The position numbers and the translations under genes were made by a program. DNA of 9,193 nucleotides, from the NCBI GenBank assembly GCA_024640585.1, contig JAHEEQ010000066.1:1-9193 (forward strand), read 5' to 3'. Source of the DNA: Micrococcales bacterium. Its GTDB lineage: Bacteria > Actinomycetota > Actinomycetes > S36-B12 > UBA5976. The notes under the pieces were generated by a model, which did no database searches, was not told the DNA's origin, and saw only the letters and a program-made list of their open reading frames with translations. Numbering within the stretch: position 1 is the first letter of the stretch; each line of letters opens with the position of its first letter. Shown in pieces: positions 1 to 6,461 of this stretch.

Positions 1-129
1 CGAATTTCTGCGAATGTGCTCAAGATTTAAGCAAAAAGCAGATGAATTCCAGATTTTCTGGGTCCTTCCCAGCCAAGAACCTATGCGGGGGGCAGCAGCG
101 CCAGATTTGTCTACCGATAGGGTCGAAAT

Positions 130-161
130 CCGGGTACGCAGTACGCACCGGGTACGCAGTA
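130..161. repeat. Two 14-bp direct repeats (CCGGGTACGCAGTA)
   Basis: CCGGGTACGCAGTA occurs at 130-143 and again, identically, at 148-161, with the four bases CGCA plus flanking overlap between them. The core heptamer GTACGCA is present three times (134-140, 141-147, 152-158). The iteration is at 18 bp, close to but not exactly two helical turns. It could be a binding site for a dimeric regulator, part of a small dispersed repeat, or a recombination or attachment-site remnant. The sequence alone does not decide. It lies about 165 bp before the first gene, a possible regulatory position. Confidence 0.7.
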
Positions 162-315
162 ATTGTTTGGTATTGTTTTTTCTTGGGTTTCTGGTATCGG
201 CTTAGATTCCTAAATAGATGTTCTCGGTTGATTGATAAAAACGAACGCTGGGTCGCCCGCTAGTAATTTTTTAGATTTGATAGGTTACGATGCAAATAGA
301 GACGAAAGGCCGCTT

Positions 316-320
316 GGAGG
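316..320 (+). promoter_or_regulatory. Ribosome binding site GGAGG for the small membrane protein
   Basis: GGAGG lies six bases before the ATG at 327, which is ideal spacing. It fixes the start of the small membrane protein and argues that this short ORF is really translated rather than being a shadow. Confidence 0.7.
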
Positions 321-326
321 TAGCTG

Positions 327-566
327 ATGTTTTGGTATTTTTTATTGTTCACAGGGGTTGGCATTGCTATTGGCCATTTCGTGAAAGAGCAGAAGCAAGC
401 GTTGATTACCGCCATAGTAATTGCAACACTCTGGGGGCTAAGTTCAAGGGCAATCTGGGGCTTCGTGACGCTAGGCGAGCTACTGTTGGGGTACTTTGTC
501 TACGTCATCTTCATTGCCAAGAAAGACCAGCCACCAACCGATGGGGCTGAGGGCAACGACAAATAA
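327..566 (+). CDS. Small hydrophobic membrane protein, 79 aa
   Basis: I do not recognise this protein. It is strongly hydrophobic over residues 1-64, with two or three membrane-spanning segments (about 2-18, 25-40 and 45-64). A short hydrophilic, acidic tail follows, containing KKDQPPTDGAEGNDK. There is no cleavable signal peptide. The ATG is supported by GGAGG six bases upstream. It ends 22 bases before the start of the TPR/J-like gene, so it is probably the first gene of the same transcript. If it belongs with the chaperone cassette, it could place part of the system at the inner membrane. It could equally be an unrelated neighbour, since the family is unknown to me and small membrane proteins are common. 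The gene is well supported; the role is not. Confidence 0.7.
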   Translation: MFWYFLLFTGVGIAIGHFVKEQKQALITAIVIATLWGLSSRAIWGFVTLGELLLGYFVYVIFIAKKDQPPTDGAEGNDK

Positions 567-588
567 CAAGACTGACAGGAAAAAAAGA

Positions 589-2730
589 ATGTCGCAAGAA
601 ATCGATGACCTAATAAAGAAATCTACGGAGCTTCGTGAGGCAGGTCGTTTAGAAGAATCAATTCTCTCAGCAAGACGTGCAACAAGCCTTGATCCTGAGA
701 GTGCAAACGCTTGGTGGCAACTTGCTTTGTCTGTCTCCGAAAAAGATGGTGATCTAGCGGCGCTAGAGCACTTTAAGAAAACAGTCGAACTTGCAGATGG
801 GTTTGGATTCGGATGGCATCGACTTGGTAACGCATACAAAAAAGCCGCGATGCTTGATGAAGCGGTTGAAGCTTGGGAAACCGCTTGTCTATACGACGAC
901 GACTTTGAGTGGACACGATACAACCTGATCGATGCTTACAACTCAAGAGATCTTGCAAGTGAAAAAGAAAAGTTGCTTGCACAACTCGTTGAGTTGGAGA
1001 CGCAGGGTAAATTGCGGAAATATGACTATCACCTGTTGGCGATAGCAAACCATAACAAGGGCAATTTCCTCAACGCAATACCCTATTACAAGAAGTATTT
1101 GTCTCAACGATTTGATGATGAGTATGGGTACTCGAATTTAAGCATAGCGTATTCCTCACAGCAAGTCGGGCAAGAGCTAGATGCGGCAGATTGCTGTCAC
1201 TTAGCGTTGCTAGTGAGGCCTGACTTTGAAAATGCTACCAAGCAACTTTCAGTTCTAGGTCCAAAGTTAGAAAAACTGAAAGCGAACGTTCGTCAATACT
1301 TAGACAATCACACCCTTATCGCAGACAACAGCTGGTTTGAAAATTATGTGAGCCCGTATGAGCTCTTACAGGTTGAGGAAGACGAGGAAACAGGTGAGCT
1401 TGAAATCAAAGAGATACAAAAAGCCAAAAAAGTTCTTCTTCAAGAAATTGAACTTGAAGATGGGATTGTTGAATGGATGCCCAATCTAAAAATTGACAGA
1501 TCTAGGGCGATCAAGTTGGCCGACGAATTGACCGATGAGACATTGCGTTACTACCACCAGCAGATTTATGAATACAAGCCGCTGCTGAATTTCCTAAGCC
1601 GTGGAGATTTTTCTTTGTTTTTATATGACAAGGATGAGTTGCCCACGGGATTCCTTTCAGTATTTGTGGGGGATCAGGAGTTCGCTCGTTGGCTTAGTGG
1701 GATTTTTTCTAAGCAATATGACACCCTGTTTGCGGCAGCTCTGTTGAGTAAAAACATCGATGTAATCGAAGCAATCCTTGATGGACGCCGATTTGTGATT
1801 CCTGAATATGAGGACAAATGCTTCACGACAGGCATTCGATATAGCAGCGATTTTCTTACCGACCTGAAGGCCGAACAAGAGAAGGTTGAAAAGACTAAGC
1901 CCACTATACAAGCTATCCGCTTTGTTCTCAGCAATAAGAATCTTGGTCGCATATTAGAAGTTTTGCCGCCTGCATTTCAAGAGGTTCAGGCAGATGCCGC
2001 ACAGATGATTCGGAACATTTCTATAGATATTTACAACCATCACGGCGATGCAGATTTGGCTAAAGAAGTTCTTGGGCTGGCTGAGAACTTTGCCAGAAAG
2101 TCTCCTTCCTTCAGGCTCAGACTTGAGAAAGACATAGCCAAGCTGAATGAGTTGATCGAGAAAGAAAAAAAAGACGAATCGTATTTGACGTTTGGAGAAA
2201 CAAAATTTGAGATCACACGAGAAGGTATCAGACACGGTGGCAAGTTCATAAAAGCCACAGATGCAGAAACGCTGAGGTGGGGCATAGCGATAACGAACTC
2301 TTCAGGTTACAAAACTTATGAGTTCAAGATAGTTGTAGGTGGCATCGGTTCCCACACGATCAACGTGAGCTGGAAGTCGGGGTCCGACATTAAGAAGCAA
2401 GAAGAACTTTTCCAAAAGTGTGTTGATGCAATCTTCTCCTACCTCTTGCCTAACGTTGTAGAAAAATTAAGAGAAGAGCTTGCAAGAGGAAAAACTGTTT
2501 ATGTTGGAGGCGTCCCAGTTACCAAGGGGGGAGTCACGCTCAAGGCGCAGGGTTGGTTTAGTTCCAAAGAGGAATATTGTCCTTGGCGGTCGCTAAGTTC
2601 TGAAATTAAAAATGGTAGTGCAGTGATCACCAGCACTATCAATTCGAAAGCCGAGGCTACTCTGTCACTTGCAGACATTGACAACGCTTGGATTCTCCAT
2701 ATTTTGATAAAACAAGGAATGATGAAATGA
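589..2730 (+). CDS. TPR protein with J-like domain, putative Hsp70 co-chaperone, 713 aa
   Basis: Residues about 1-240 form tetratricopeptide-type helical repeats, with the A/L/Y pattern in stretches such as ALEHFKKTVELA and AIPYYKKYLSQ. Around 255-262 the sequence SPYELLQV opens a segment that resembles the first helices of a J domain and continues into IQKAKKVLLQEI, but no His-Pro-Asp tripeptide follows. A helical region runs to about 530. The C-terminus (about 533-713) is beta-rich and looks like two related halves, the first beginning FGETKFEITREGIRHG and the second around VTKGGVTLKAQGWF, possibly PH-like. The ATG at 589 follows AGGA at 577-580. An in-frame ATG at 496 would overlap the membrane gene and has no comparable site. 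Its stop overlaps the GrpE-like start by four bases (ATGA at 2727). The neighbours indicate a dedicated J/TPR adaptor delivering clients to the Hsp70. TPR is well supported, J-like moderate, PH-like tentative. Confidence 0.8.
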   Translation: MSQEIDDLIKKSTELREAGRLEESILSARRATSLDPESANAWWQLALSVSEKDGDLAALEHFKKTVELADGFGFGWHRLGNAYKKAAMLDEAVEAWETACLYDDDFEWTRYNLIDAYNSRDLASEKEKLLAQLVELETQGKLRKYDYHLLAIANHNKGNFLNAIPYYKKYLSQRFDDEYGYSNLSIAYSSQQVGQELDAADCCHLALLVRPDFENATKQLSVLGPKLEKLKANVRQYLDNHTLIADNSWFENYVSPYELLQVEEDEETGELEIKEIQKAKKVLLQEIELEDGIVEWMPNLKIDRSRAIKLADELTDETLRYYHQQIYEYKPLLNFLSRGDFSLFLYDKDELPTGFLSVFVGDQEFARWLSGIFSKQYDTLFAAALLSKNIDVIEAILDGRRFVIPEYEDKCFTTGIRYSSDFLTDLKAEQEKVEKTKPTIQAIRFVLSNKNLGRILEVLPPAFQEVQADAAQMIRNISIDIYNHHGDADLAKEVLGLAENFARKSPSFRLRLEKDIAKLNELIEKEKKDESYLTFGETKFEITREGIRHGGKFIKATDAETLRWGIAITNSSGYKTYEFKIVVGGIGSHTINVSWKSGSDIKKQEELFQKCVDAIFSYLLPNVVEKLREELARGKTVYVGGVPVTKGGVTLKAQGWFSSKEEYCPWRSLSSEIKNGSAVITSTINSKAEATLSLADIDNAWILHILIKQGMMK

Positions 2731-3092
2731 TTCAACCACCAGTAGTGCCGAAGTGGGCGTTAGGAGTTTTGAACAACCTGTGCGATATCGAAAAGAAGCT
2801 CGATAACAACGGAGATAGTTCAAATATTCGTCGAAACATAGATCGCATAAAAGAGCTTTTGGAAGACGAAGGGATCTTCTATGAAAGTCCTTTGGGTCAA
2901 AAATTTACTGAGACCAGAACAGATCTTGATGCAACGATCACAGGTGAGGGTACGGAGAATCTGTACGTTGTGGAGGTCATTAAACCCATTGTGAGGCGTG
3001 GAGACAAGAGCTTTTCAGTGGTAGTTCAAAAGGGAATTGTTGTAGTTCAATCTAAAGAAAATGGAACAGAAAAGGAGACGGGCAATGTCTAA
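2727..3092 (+). CDS. Short GrpE-like nucleotide exchange factor, 121 aa
   Basis: The C-terminal half matches the GrpE beta-domain pattern. PLGQKF at 55-60 corresponds to the conserved P-x-G-x-x-F/Y turn, VVEVIKP at 81-87 to the central strands, and VVVQKGIVVVQ at 98-108 to the ending of GrpE proteins. The N-terminus (about 8-49) is a single short amphipathic helix in place of the long coiled coil. The protein is 121 aa, whereas typical GrpE is about 190-200 aa (E. coli 197). The start at 2727 is the ATG of an ATGA overlap with the preceding stop. An in-frame ATG at 2688 would lie deep inside the upstream gene. The 3' end overlaps the Hsp70 start by eight bases. GrpE releases ADP from Hsp70, so an adjacent divergent Hsp70 strengthens the assignment. 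Identification rests on pattern and context; no profile search was run. Confidence 0.75.
   Translation: MIQPPVVPKWALGVLNNLCDIEKKLDNNGDSSNIRRNIDRIKELLEDEGIFYESPLGQKFTETRTDLDATITGEGTENLYVVEVIKPIVRRGDKSFSVVVQKGIVVVQSKENGTEKETGNV
3072..3077 (+). promoter_or_regulatory. Ribosome binding site AAGGAG deciding the Hsp70 start
   Basis: AAGGAG lies seven bases before the ATG at 3085. It lies downstream of the alternative in-frame ATG at 3061 and so selects 3085 as the start. The site is inside the end of the GrpE-like gene, consistent with coupled translation. Confidence 0.8.
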
Positions 3093-5583
3093 CACTATCA
3101 ACTTTGGCATCGATCTTGGTACTTCTAACTCTTTAATCGCTAAGTTTGATAAAGGCAATGTGGAGGTTTTTAAGAATCCTAATGGCTTCAAAGAAACTTT
3201 GCCATCGGTTGTCGGCTTCCGAAATGACAAAATTTTGATTGGGGATCAAGCGAGAACTTATTTGCAACGTGATTCGAAAAGTGTGGTGAGCCGCTTCAAG
3301 CGAAAAATGGGTACATCGGAAACCTTCAAAATAAAGTCGCTCGGATCCTCTAAGACGCCCGTCGATTTGTCAGCATATGTGTTGAAAGAGTTGAAAAACT
3401 TTATTCATAGCGGCGATCAACTTGACTCAGCGGTGATCACAATTCCTGCATCTTTTGATACCGTACAAAGCAATGCAACGAAGGAGGCGGGCATTCAAGC
3501 GGGCTTCAACTCTGTAGTCTTACTGCAAGAGCCAATTGCCGCAAGTCTTGCTTACGCAAACAAAGAAAAGAATGTTGACCTGAAGAACAGTCAATGGTTG
3601 GTATATGACCTTGGCGGGGGAACCTTTGACGTTGCGTTGGTGAAGATTCTGGAAGGTGAGTTAACCGTTGTTGACCACGAAGGGGACAACTATCTTGGTG
3701 GAACAGATTTCGACGCCTTGATAGTTGAAAAAATTGTTGTTCCTGAGCTTGAGAAGCGGGGTAAGTTTGCGAATCTGCTTGCTGAAATGAAAAGTGAAAG
3801 CGGGAAATACAACAAACTTTGGCACACCCTTCTCCTTCACGCCGAAGGTGCAAAAGTAGAGTTGTCGAACAAAACTTCAGCTGAAATTGATCTAGGAACA
3901 ATCTCTGATCTTGAGGATGATGAGGGCAATACCCTTGATTCCATCGTAACAATCACACGTTCTGAGTTTGAAGCGATTGTTAAAGATGCAGTTGAAACGA
4001 CGATCGATATGATGAAGCAAATTCTGACGAGGAATTCTTTACAGGCCGATGATCTCAAGTTTATTTTGATGGTTGGCGGATCTAGCTTCATCCCATACGT
4101 CAGAAAAAGAGTTGAAGAAGTGATGGGAATTTCCGTCAATACAAGTATTGATCCCACAAACGCAATCGTAATTGGTGCCGCATATTTCGCTGGCACAAAA
4201 GAAAAATCTAAAGAAGCAAGTTCAGTTAAGAAAACGGACTCTAAGCTGAAAATTAGAGCCAGTTACAACAAATCCTCCCAAGAGCACGAAGAGACTTTCA
4301 GTGCAAAAATTGAAGGTGAACTGAATGGCCTTCAATACAGAATTTCCAGCGAAGACGGTTCTTACGACAGCGGTTTGAAAAAACTGTCCTCAAGGATTAA
4401 TGAGGATTTACCTTTAAGAGAAGGTGCTTTTAACCTCTTTAATTTCAAGATCGTGGATGAACAGGGGAACTCTGTTCCTGTGGATCTAGATGTCATCCAG
4501 ATCGCACAAGGTCGTTATAGCGTTGCTGGGCAAATGCTTCCTGAAGATATCAGCTTAGTAAAAGATGATCTGGTTGCAAAAGACACTCGACTAGAAGCGC
4601 TTTTTACGAAGAACTCAATTCTGCCCTCACGTACCAAAAAGACTGTTGAAGTTGGTAAGACAGTCGTTAAGGGGTCTTCTGATGGCGTTCACATTATGGT
4701 GGTTGAGGGTCCATCTAATAGACACTCATCGACCAATAAACCAATCGGGGTGTTAAGTATCACAGGCGAAAAAGTCTCGAAAGATCTGATTAAAGGAACG
4801 GATATTGACCTGACTTTTGAAATGTCAGAGTCTCGTGACTTGACGATTTCAGCATTCGTGAACGGAACAGGTCAGGAGTTCTCGCAAGTGTTTTCTCCCA
4901 AGTTGCGAAAAGTTTCGACACAGATGCTGGCGTCGGAGATATTGATGCTTGAAACGAAGATTCAGTCCGAGATCGATGACGCTCGTGAGAACGGAAACAA
5001 GCAAGTTGCTGACGAGTTGGATGGTGTTCTTAAGGGCGTTCAAGACTTGATCATCAATGCAGGTGAAATTTCAGAAGATGATGTCACCGATAAGAAATTC
5101 CAAGTTGAAGACCAAAAACGCAAGCTCGCTCAAAATGTATTTGAAATAACCTCAGGCAAGCGACTTGATCAAGCAAAAGCCTCCTACGCAGAAACAAAGT
5201 CTGAGATTCAAGGACTGGTGCGTGAGTCTGGAAATGACCGTGAACGTCATATCGTGTCTGAGGTGCTTGCAAGGGAGCAAACATTCATCAACTCGACTTC
5301 GCCTGAAAAGATTCAGGCCGCTATTGCGGAGCTTGAATCAGTTCGTTGGCAAATCCTGATGAGGACGCCAGAGTTCCTTCGAGGAATGTTTAACCACCTG
5401 TCGGAGAAGCGGACGTCGATGAATGATCAAATCCAAGCAACTCAATTGATTGAGAACGGAAAGCGTGCAATTCAACGTGAAGATATTGAGGCTTTGCAAC
5501 AAATTAATGCACGTCTCTGGGATTTGATGCCTGCGACAGATAAGGCTAGCGACGAAATGCGTGCTTATACGGGCATTGTTTAA
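3085..5583 (+). CDS. Divergent Hsp70/DnaK-family chaperone, 832 aa
   Basis: The N-terminal ATPase domain (about 1-370) has the family motifs in order. These are DLGTSNS at 10-16 (phosphate 1), Lys72 in FKRKMG aligning with the catalytic Lys70 of DnaK, EPIAASLAY from 149 (connect), YDLGGGTFD at 174-182 (phosphate 2) and VGGSSFIP from 330 (adenosine). ATP hydrolysis is therefore expected to be intact. A Lys/Ser-rich stretch follows at about 372-390, where DnaK has the hydrophobic VLLLDV linker. An extra beta-rich segment covers about 390-515. A substrate-binding beta domain spans about 515-605 and ends in the DLTISAFV strand. A long helical lid region runs to the end. There is no EEVD-like tail. 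At 832 aa it is about 200 residues longer than DnaK. The start at 3085 is set by AAGGAG. The location is cytoplasmic, with its own GrpE-like and J/TPR partners upstream. The Hsp70 identity is very secure; the client is unknown. Confidence 0.95.
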   Translation: MSNTINFGIDLGTSNSLIAKFDKGNVEVFKNPNGFKETLPSVVGFRNDKILIGDQARTYLQRDSKSVVSRFKRKMGTSETFKIKSLGSSKTPVDLSAYVLKELKNFIHSGDQLDSAVITIPASFDTVQSNATKEAGIQAGFNSVVLLQEPIAASLAYANKEKNVDLKNSQWLVYDLGGGTFDVALVKILEGELTVVDHEGDNYLGGTDFDALIVEKIVVPELEKRGKFANLLAEMKSESGKYNKLWHTLLLHAEGAKVELSNKTSAEIDLGTISDLEDDEGNTLDSIVTITRSEFEAIVKDAVETTIDMMKQILTRNSLQADDLKFILMVGGSSFIPYVRKRVEEVMGISVNTSIDPTNAIVIGAAYFAGTKEKSKEASSVKKTDSKLKIRASYNKSSQEHEETFSAKIEGELNGLQYRISSEDGSYDSGLKKLSSRINEDLPLREGAFNLFNFKIVDEQGNSVPVDLDVIQIAQGRYSVAGQMLPEDISLVKDDLVAKDTRLEALFTKNSILPSRTKKTVEVGKTVVKGSSDGVHIMVVEGPSNRHSSTNKPIGVLSITGEKVSKDLIKGTDIDLTFEMSESRDLTISAFVNGTGQEFSQVFSPKLRKVSTQMLASEILMLETKIQSEIDDARENGNKQVADELDGVLKGVQDLIINAGEISEDDVTDKKFQVEDQKRKLAQNVFEITSGKRLDQAKASYAETKSEIQGLVRESGNDRERHIVSEVLAREQTFINSTSPEKIQAAIAELESVRWQILMRTPEFLRGMFNHLSEKRTSMNDQIQATQLIENGKRAIQREDIEALQQINARLWDLMPATDKASDEMRAYTGIV

Positions 5584-5592
5584 GGGGGTTTT

Positions 5593-6303
5593 ATGGCTTT
5601 TTTCGGACTGTTTAAGAGCAAGGAAGAAAAGGATCTTGAAGCTGGCCTCAAAGGAATAAGCGCAATGATCTTTCCAATGGGGGATTCGGACGTGTCCCGA
5701 GATTGCCAACGTGTTGATATCCTGACTAATGGAAAAATCCCCGATTCAGATTTGAAGGGATTCGTTGCAGGATGCAAGACCTTGGTCGCTATCAGCTCAA
5801 GCTACGATGATGATGATTTTGTTCGTAGCAATATTGCTCGGTCTAAAAATAGGATCAACGAAACCGAAGCAAGGGATGTTTATATCTATCTGGCGGGCGA
5901 GTCGATGGCTAGAGCAAATGTGACAAGGATGATTAAAGATCAAGGAGGCACTTTGTCTTCTGATCTTGTTGATTACTGTGATCAACTCGGCAAGACGTGG
6001 GCCGCTGGAACAACCCAAGACAAAATCGTTGGAGGAATTGGCGAGTACGGAATGTCTGTCGACAATCCAATTCCTACGGTGTGTGTGAAAGGTAGTGAGG
6101 TTTATCTGTCTCGATTGCGTTTCAATGGCCGTGCCGTCGAGAGCAAGAGATTAGGCTCAACGAAATCTCAAATTACTATTGGAAATGTAGATATCTACAC
6201 ACTATCGCAAAACGGATCGGAGGTCGGGAAGATTTATCTCTGTCCGTATCACCGAAAGGATTCAAAGCTCGCTCCGAGGGGGTTCACGTATCAACTTAGT
6301 TGA
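5593..6303 (+). CDS. Two-domain protein of unknown function, 236 aa
   Basis: I do not recognise a named family. Residues about 1-140 are mostly helical and start with a short hydrophobic N-terminus (MAFFGLF). The part around 25-115, which includes NGKIPDSDLKG, faintly recalls the helical, acidic TerB-like fold, but this is weak. A Gly-rich linker (about 138-152) leads to a beta-rich C-terminal domain. That domain has recognisable spacing: NPIPT at 158-162, YLSRLRFNG at 171-179, RLGSTKS at 186-192 and YLCPYHRKDSKLAPRGF at 215-231. Such a tail, with a YH, a Ser and an AP-x-GF ending, looks like a conserved module. The ATG follows the Hsp70 stop by nine bases, with AGGGGG four bases upstream, so co-expression with the chaperones is likely. 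No signal peptide is seen. It could be a client, an adaptor or a stress-response protein. The gene is secure; the function is open. Confidence 0.85.
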   Translation: MAFFGLFKSKEEKDLEAGLKGISAMIFPMGDSDVSRDCQRVDILTNGKIPDSDLKGFVAGCKTLVAISSSYDDDDFVRSNIARSKNRINETEARDVYIYLAGESMARANVTRMIKDQGGTLSSDLVDYCDQLGKTWAAGTTQDKIVGGIGEYGMSVDNPIPTVCVKGSEVYLSRLRFNGRAVESKRLGSTKSQITIGNVDIYTLSQNGSEVGKIYLCPYHRKDSKLAPRGFTYQLS

Positions 6304-6308
6304 ACGAT

Positions 6309-6461
6309 GTGTCTTCTGTCTCAAGATTCGTGCCGATTGATCAATCAACTTCTGGATTGTCGAGCAACATAACTGATGAAATTGACTCAGTCGATTTCGC
6401 GCGTGAAGCAAACGTGCTTGATGAGGTTAAATTGGAAAATTTACTTAGAGAATACAAGTGA
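6309..6461 (+). CDS. Small GTG-start protein, 50 aa, sharing an RFVPIDQ motif
   Basis: This short frame fills the gap between its neighbours. It starts at GTG 6309 (or possibly TTG 6300, which overlaps the preceding TGA) and ends at TGA 6459-6461, overlapping the GTG start of the next gene by three bases. The N-terminus, (M)SSVSRFVPIDQST, nearly matches residues 181-194 of the 305-aa protein, MSSTPRFVPIDQPT. The remainder is acidic and helical, ending in VLDEVKLENLLREYK. No Shine-Dalgarno of good quality precedes either start, so it may depend on coupling to the upstream gene. Alternatives are a remnant of a longer gene that once carried the same module, or a bona fide microprotein. The protein-level motif match and the overlapping ends argue against a random frame. 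Confidence 0.55.
   Translation: MSSVSRFVPIDQSTSGLSSNITDEIDSVDFAREANVLDEVKLENLLREYK

Larger units (their letters stand above)
1..326. other. Non-genic leader region upstream of the chaperone operon
   Basis: I see no convincing gene in this stretch. The short open frames here (14-205, 42-263 and the start of 290-550) overlap each other, lack good ribosome binding sites and translate to low-complexity, Arg/Cys/Trp-rich peptides. The segment around 75-160 is noticeably richer in G and C than the genes that follow, and it contains the repeat described separately. The operon promoter should lie here or just beyond the left edge. TTGATA at 232-237 resembles a -35 element, but no convincing -10 sits 16-18 bases downstream, so I do not call a promoter. 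The composition change may mark an island edge, but this is inference only. Confidence 0.5.

Noticed and set aside
116..152. tRNA-like T-loop resemblance (GGTCGAAATCC) suggesting a tRNA attachment site
   Set aside because: The flanking bases do not pair as a T stem, and no acceptor stem or anticodon arm can be built upstream.
14..550. Short + strand frames at 14-205, 42-263 and 290-550
   Set aside because: They overlap each other or the membrane protein gene, lack ribosome binding sites and give Arg/Cys/Trp-rich composition without structure.
496..588. Upstream in-frame ATG that would extend the TPR/J-like protein by 31 residues
   Set aside because: It would run through the end of the membrane protein gene and lacks a good ribosome binding site. 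ATG 589 follows AGGA and begins a clean helical repeat.
480..923. Minus-strand open frame of 147 codons opposite the start of the TPR/J-like gene
   Set aside because: It lies antisense to a well-supported coding region, is Ser/Arg-rich low-complexity and has no domain pattern. It is a shadow of the + strand gene.
3061..3084. Alternative Hsp70 start eight codons upstream
   Set aside because: AAGGAG at 3072-3077 is ideally spaced for ATG 3085, and the family normally begins a few residues before the first strand.
3506..3952. Minus-strand open frame of 148 codons inside the Hsp70 gene
   Set aside because: It is fully antisense to conserved Hsp70 ATPase motifs, and its Gln/His/Arg-rich translation is typical of an antisense shadow.
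5338..5709. Minus-strand open frame of 123 codons across the Hsp70/236-aa junction
   Set aside because: It is antisense to two supported genes, with no ribosome binding site or recognisable features.
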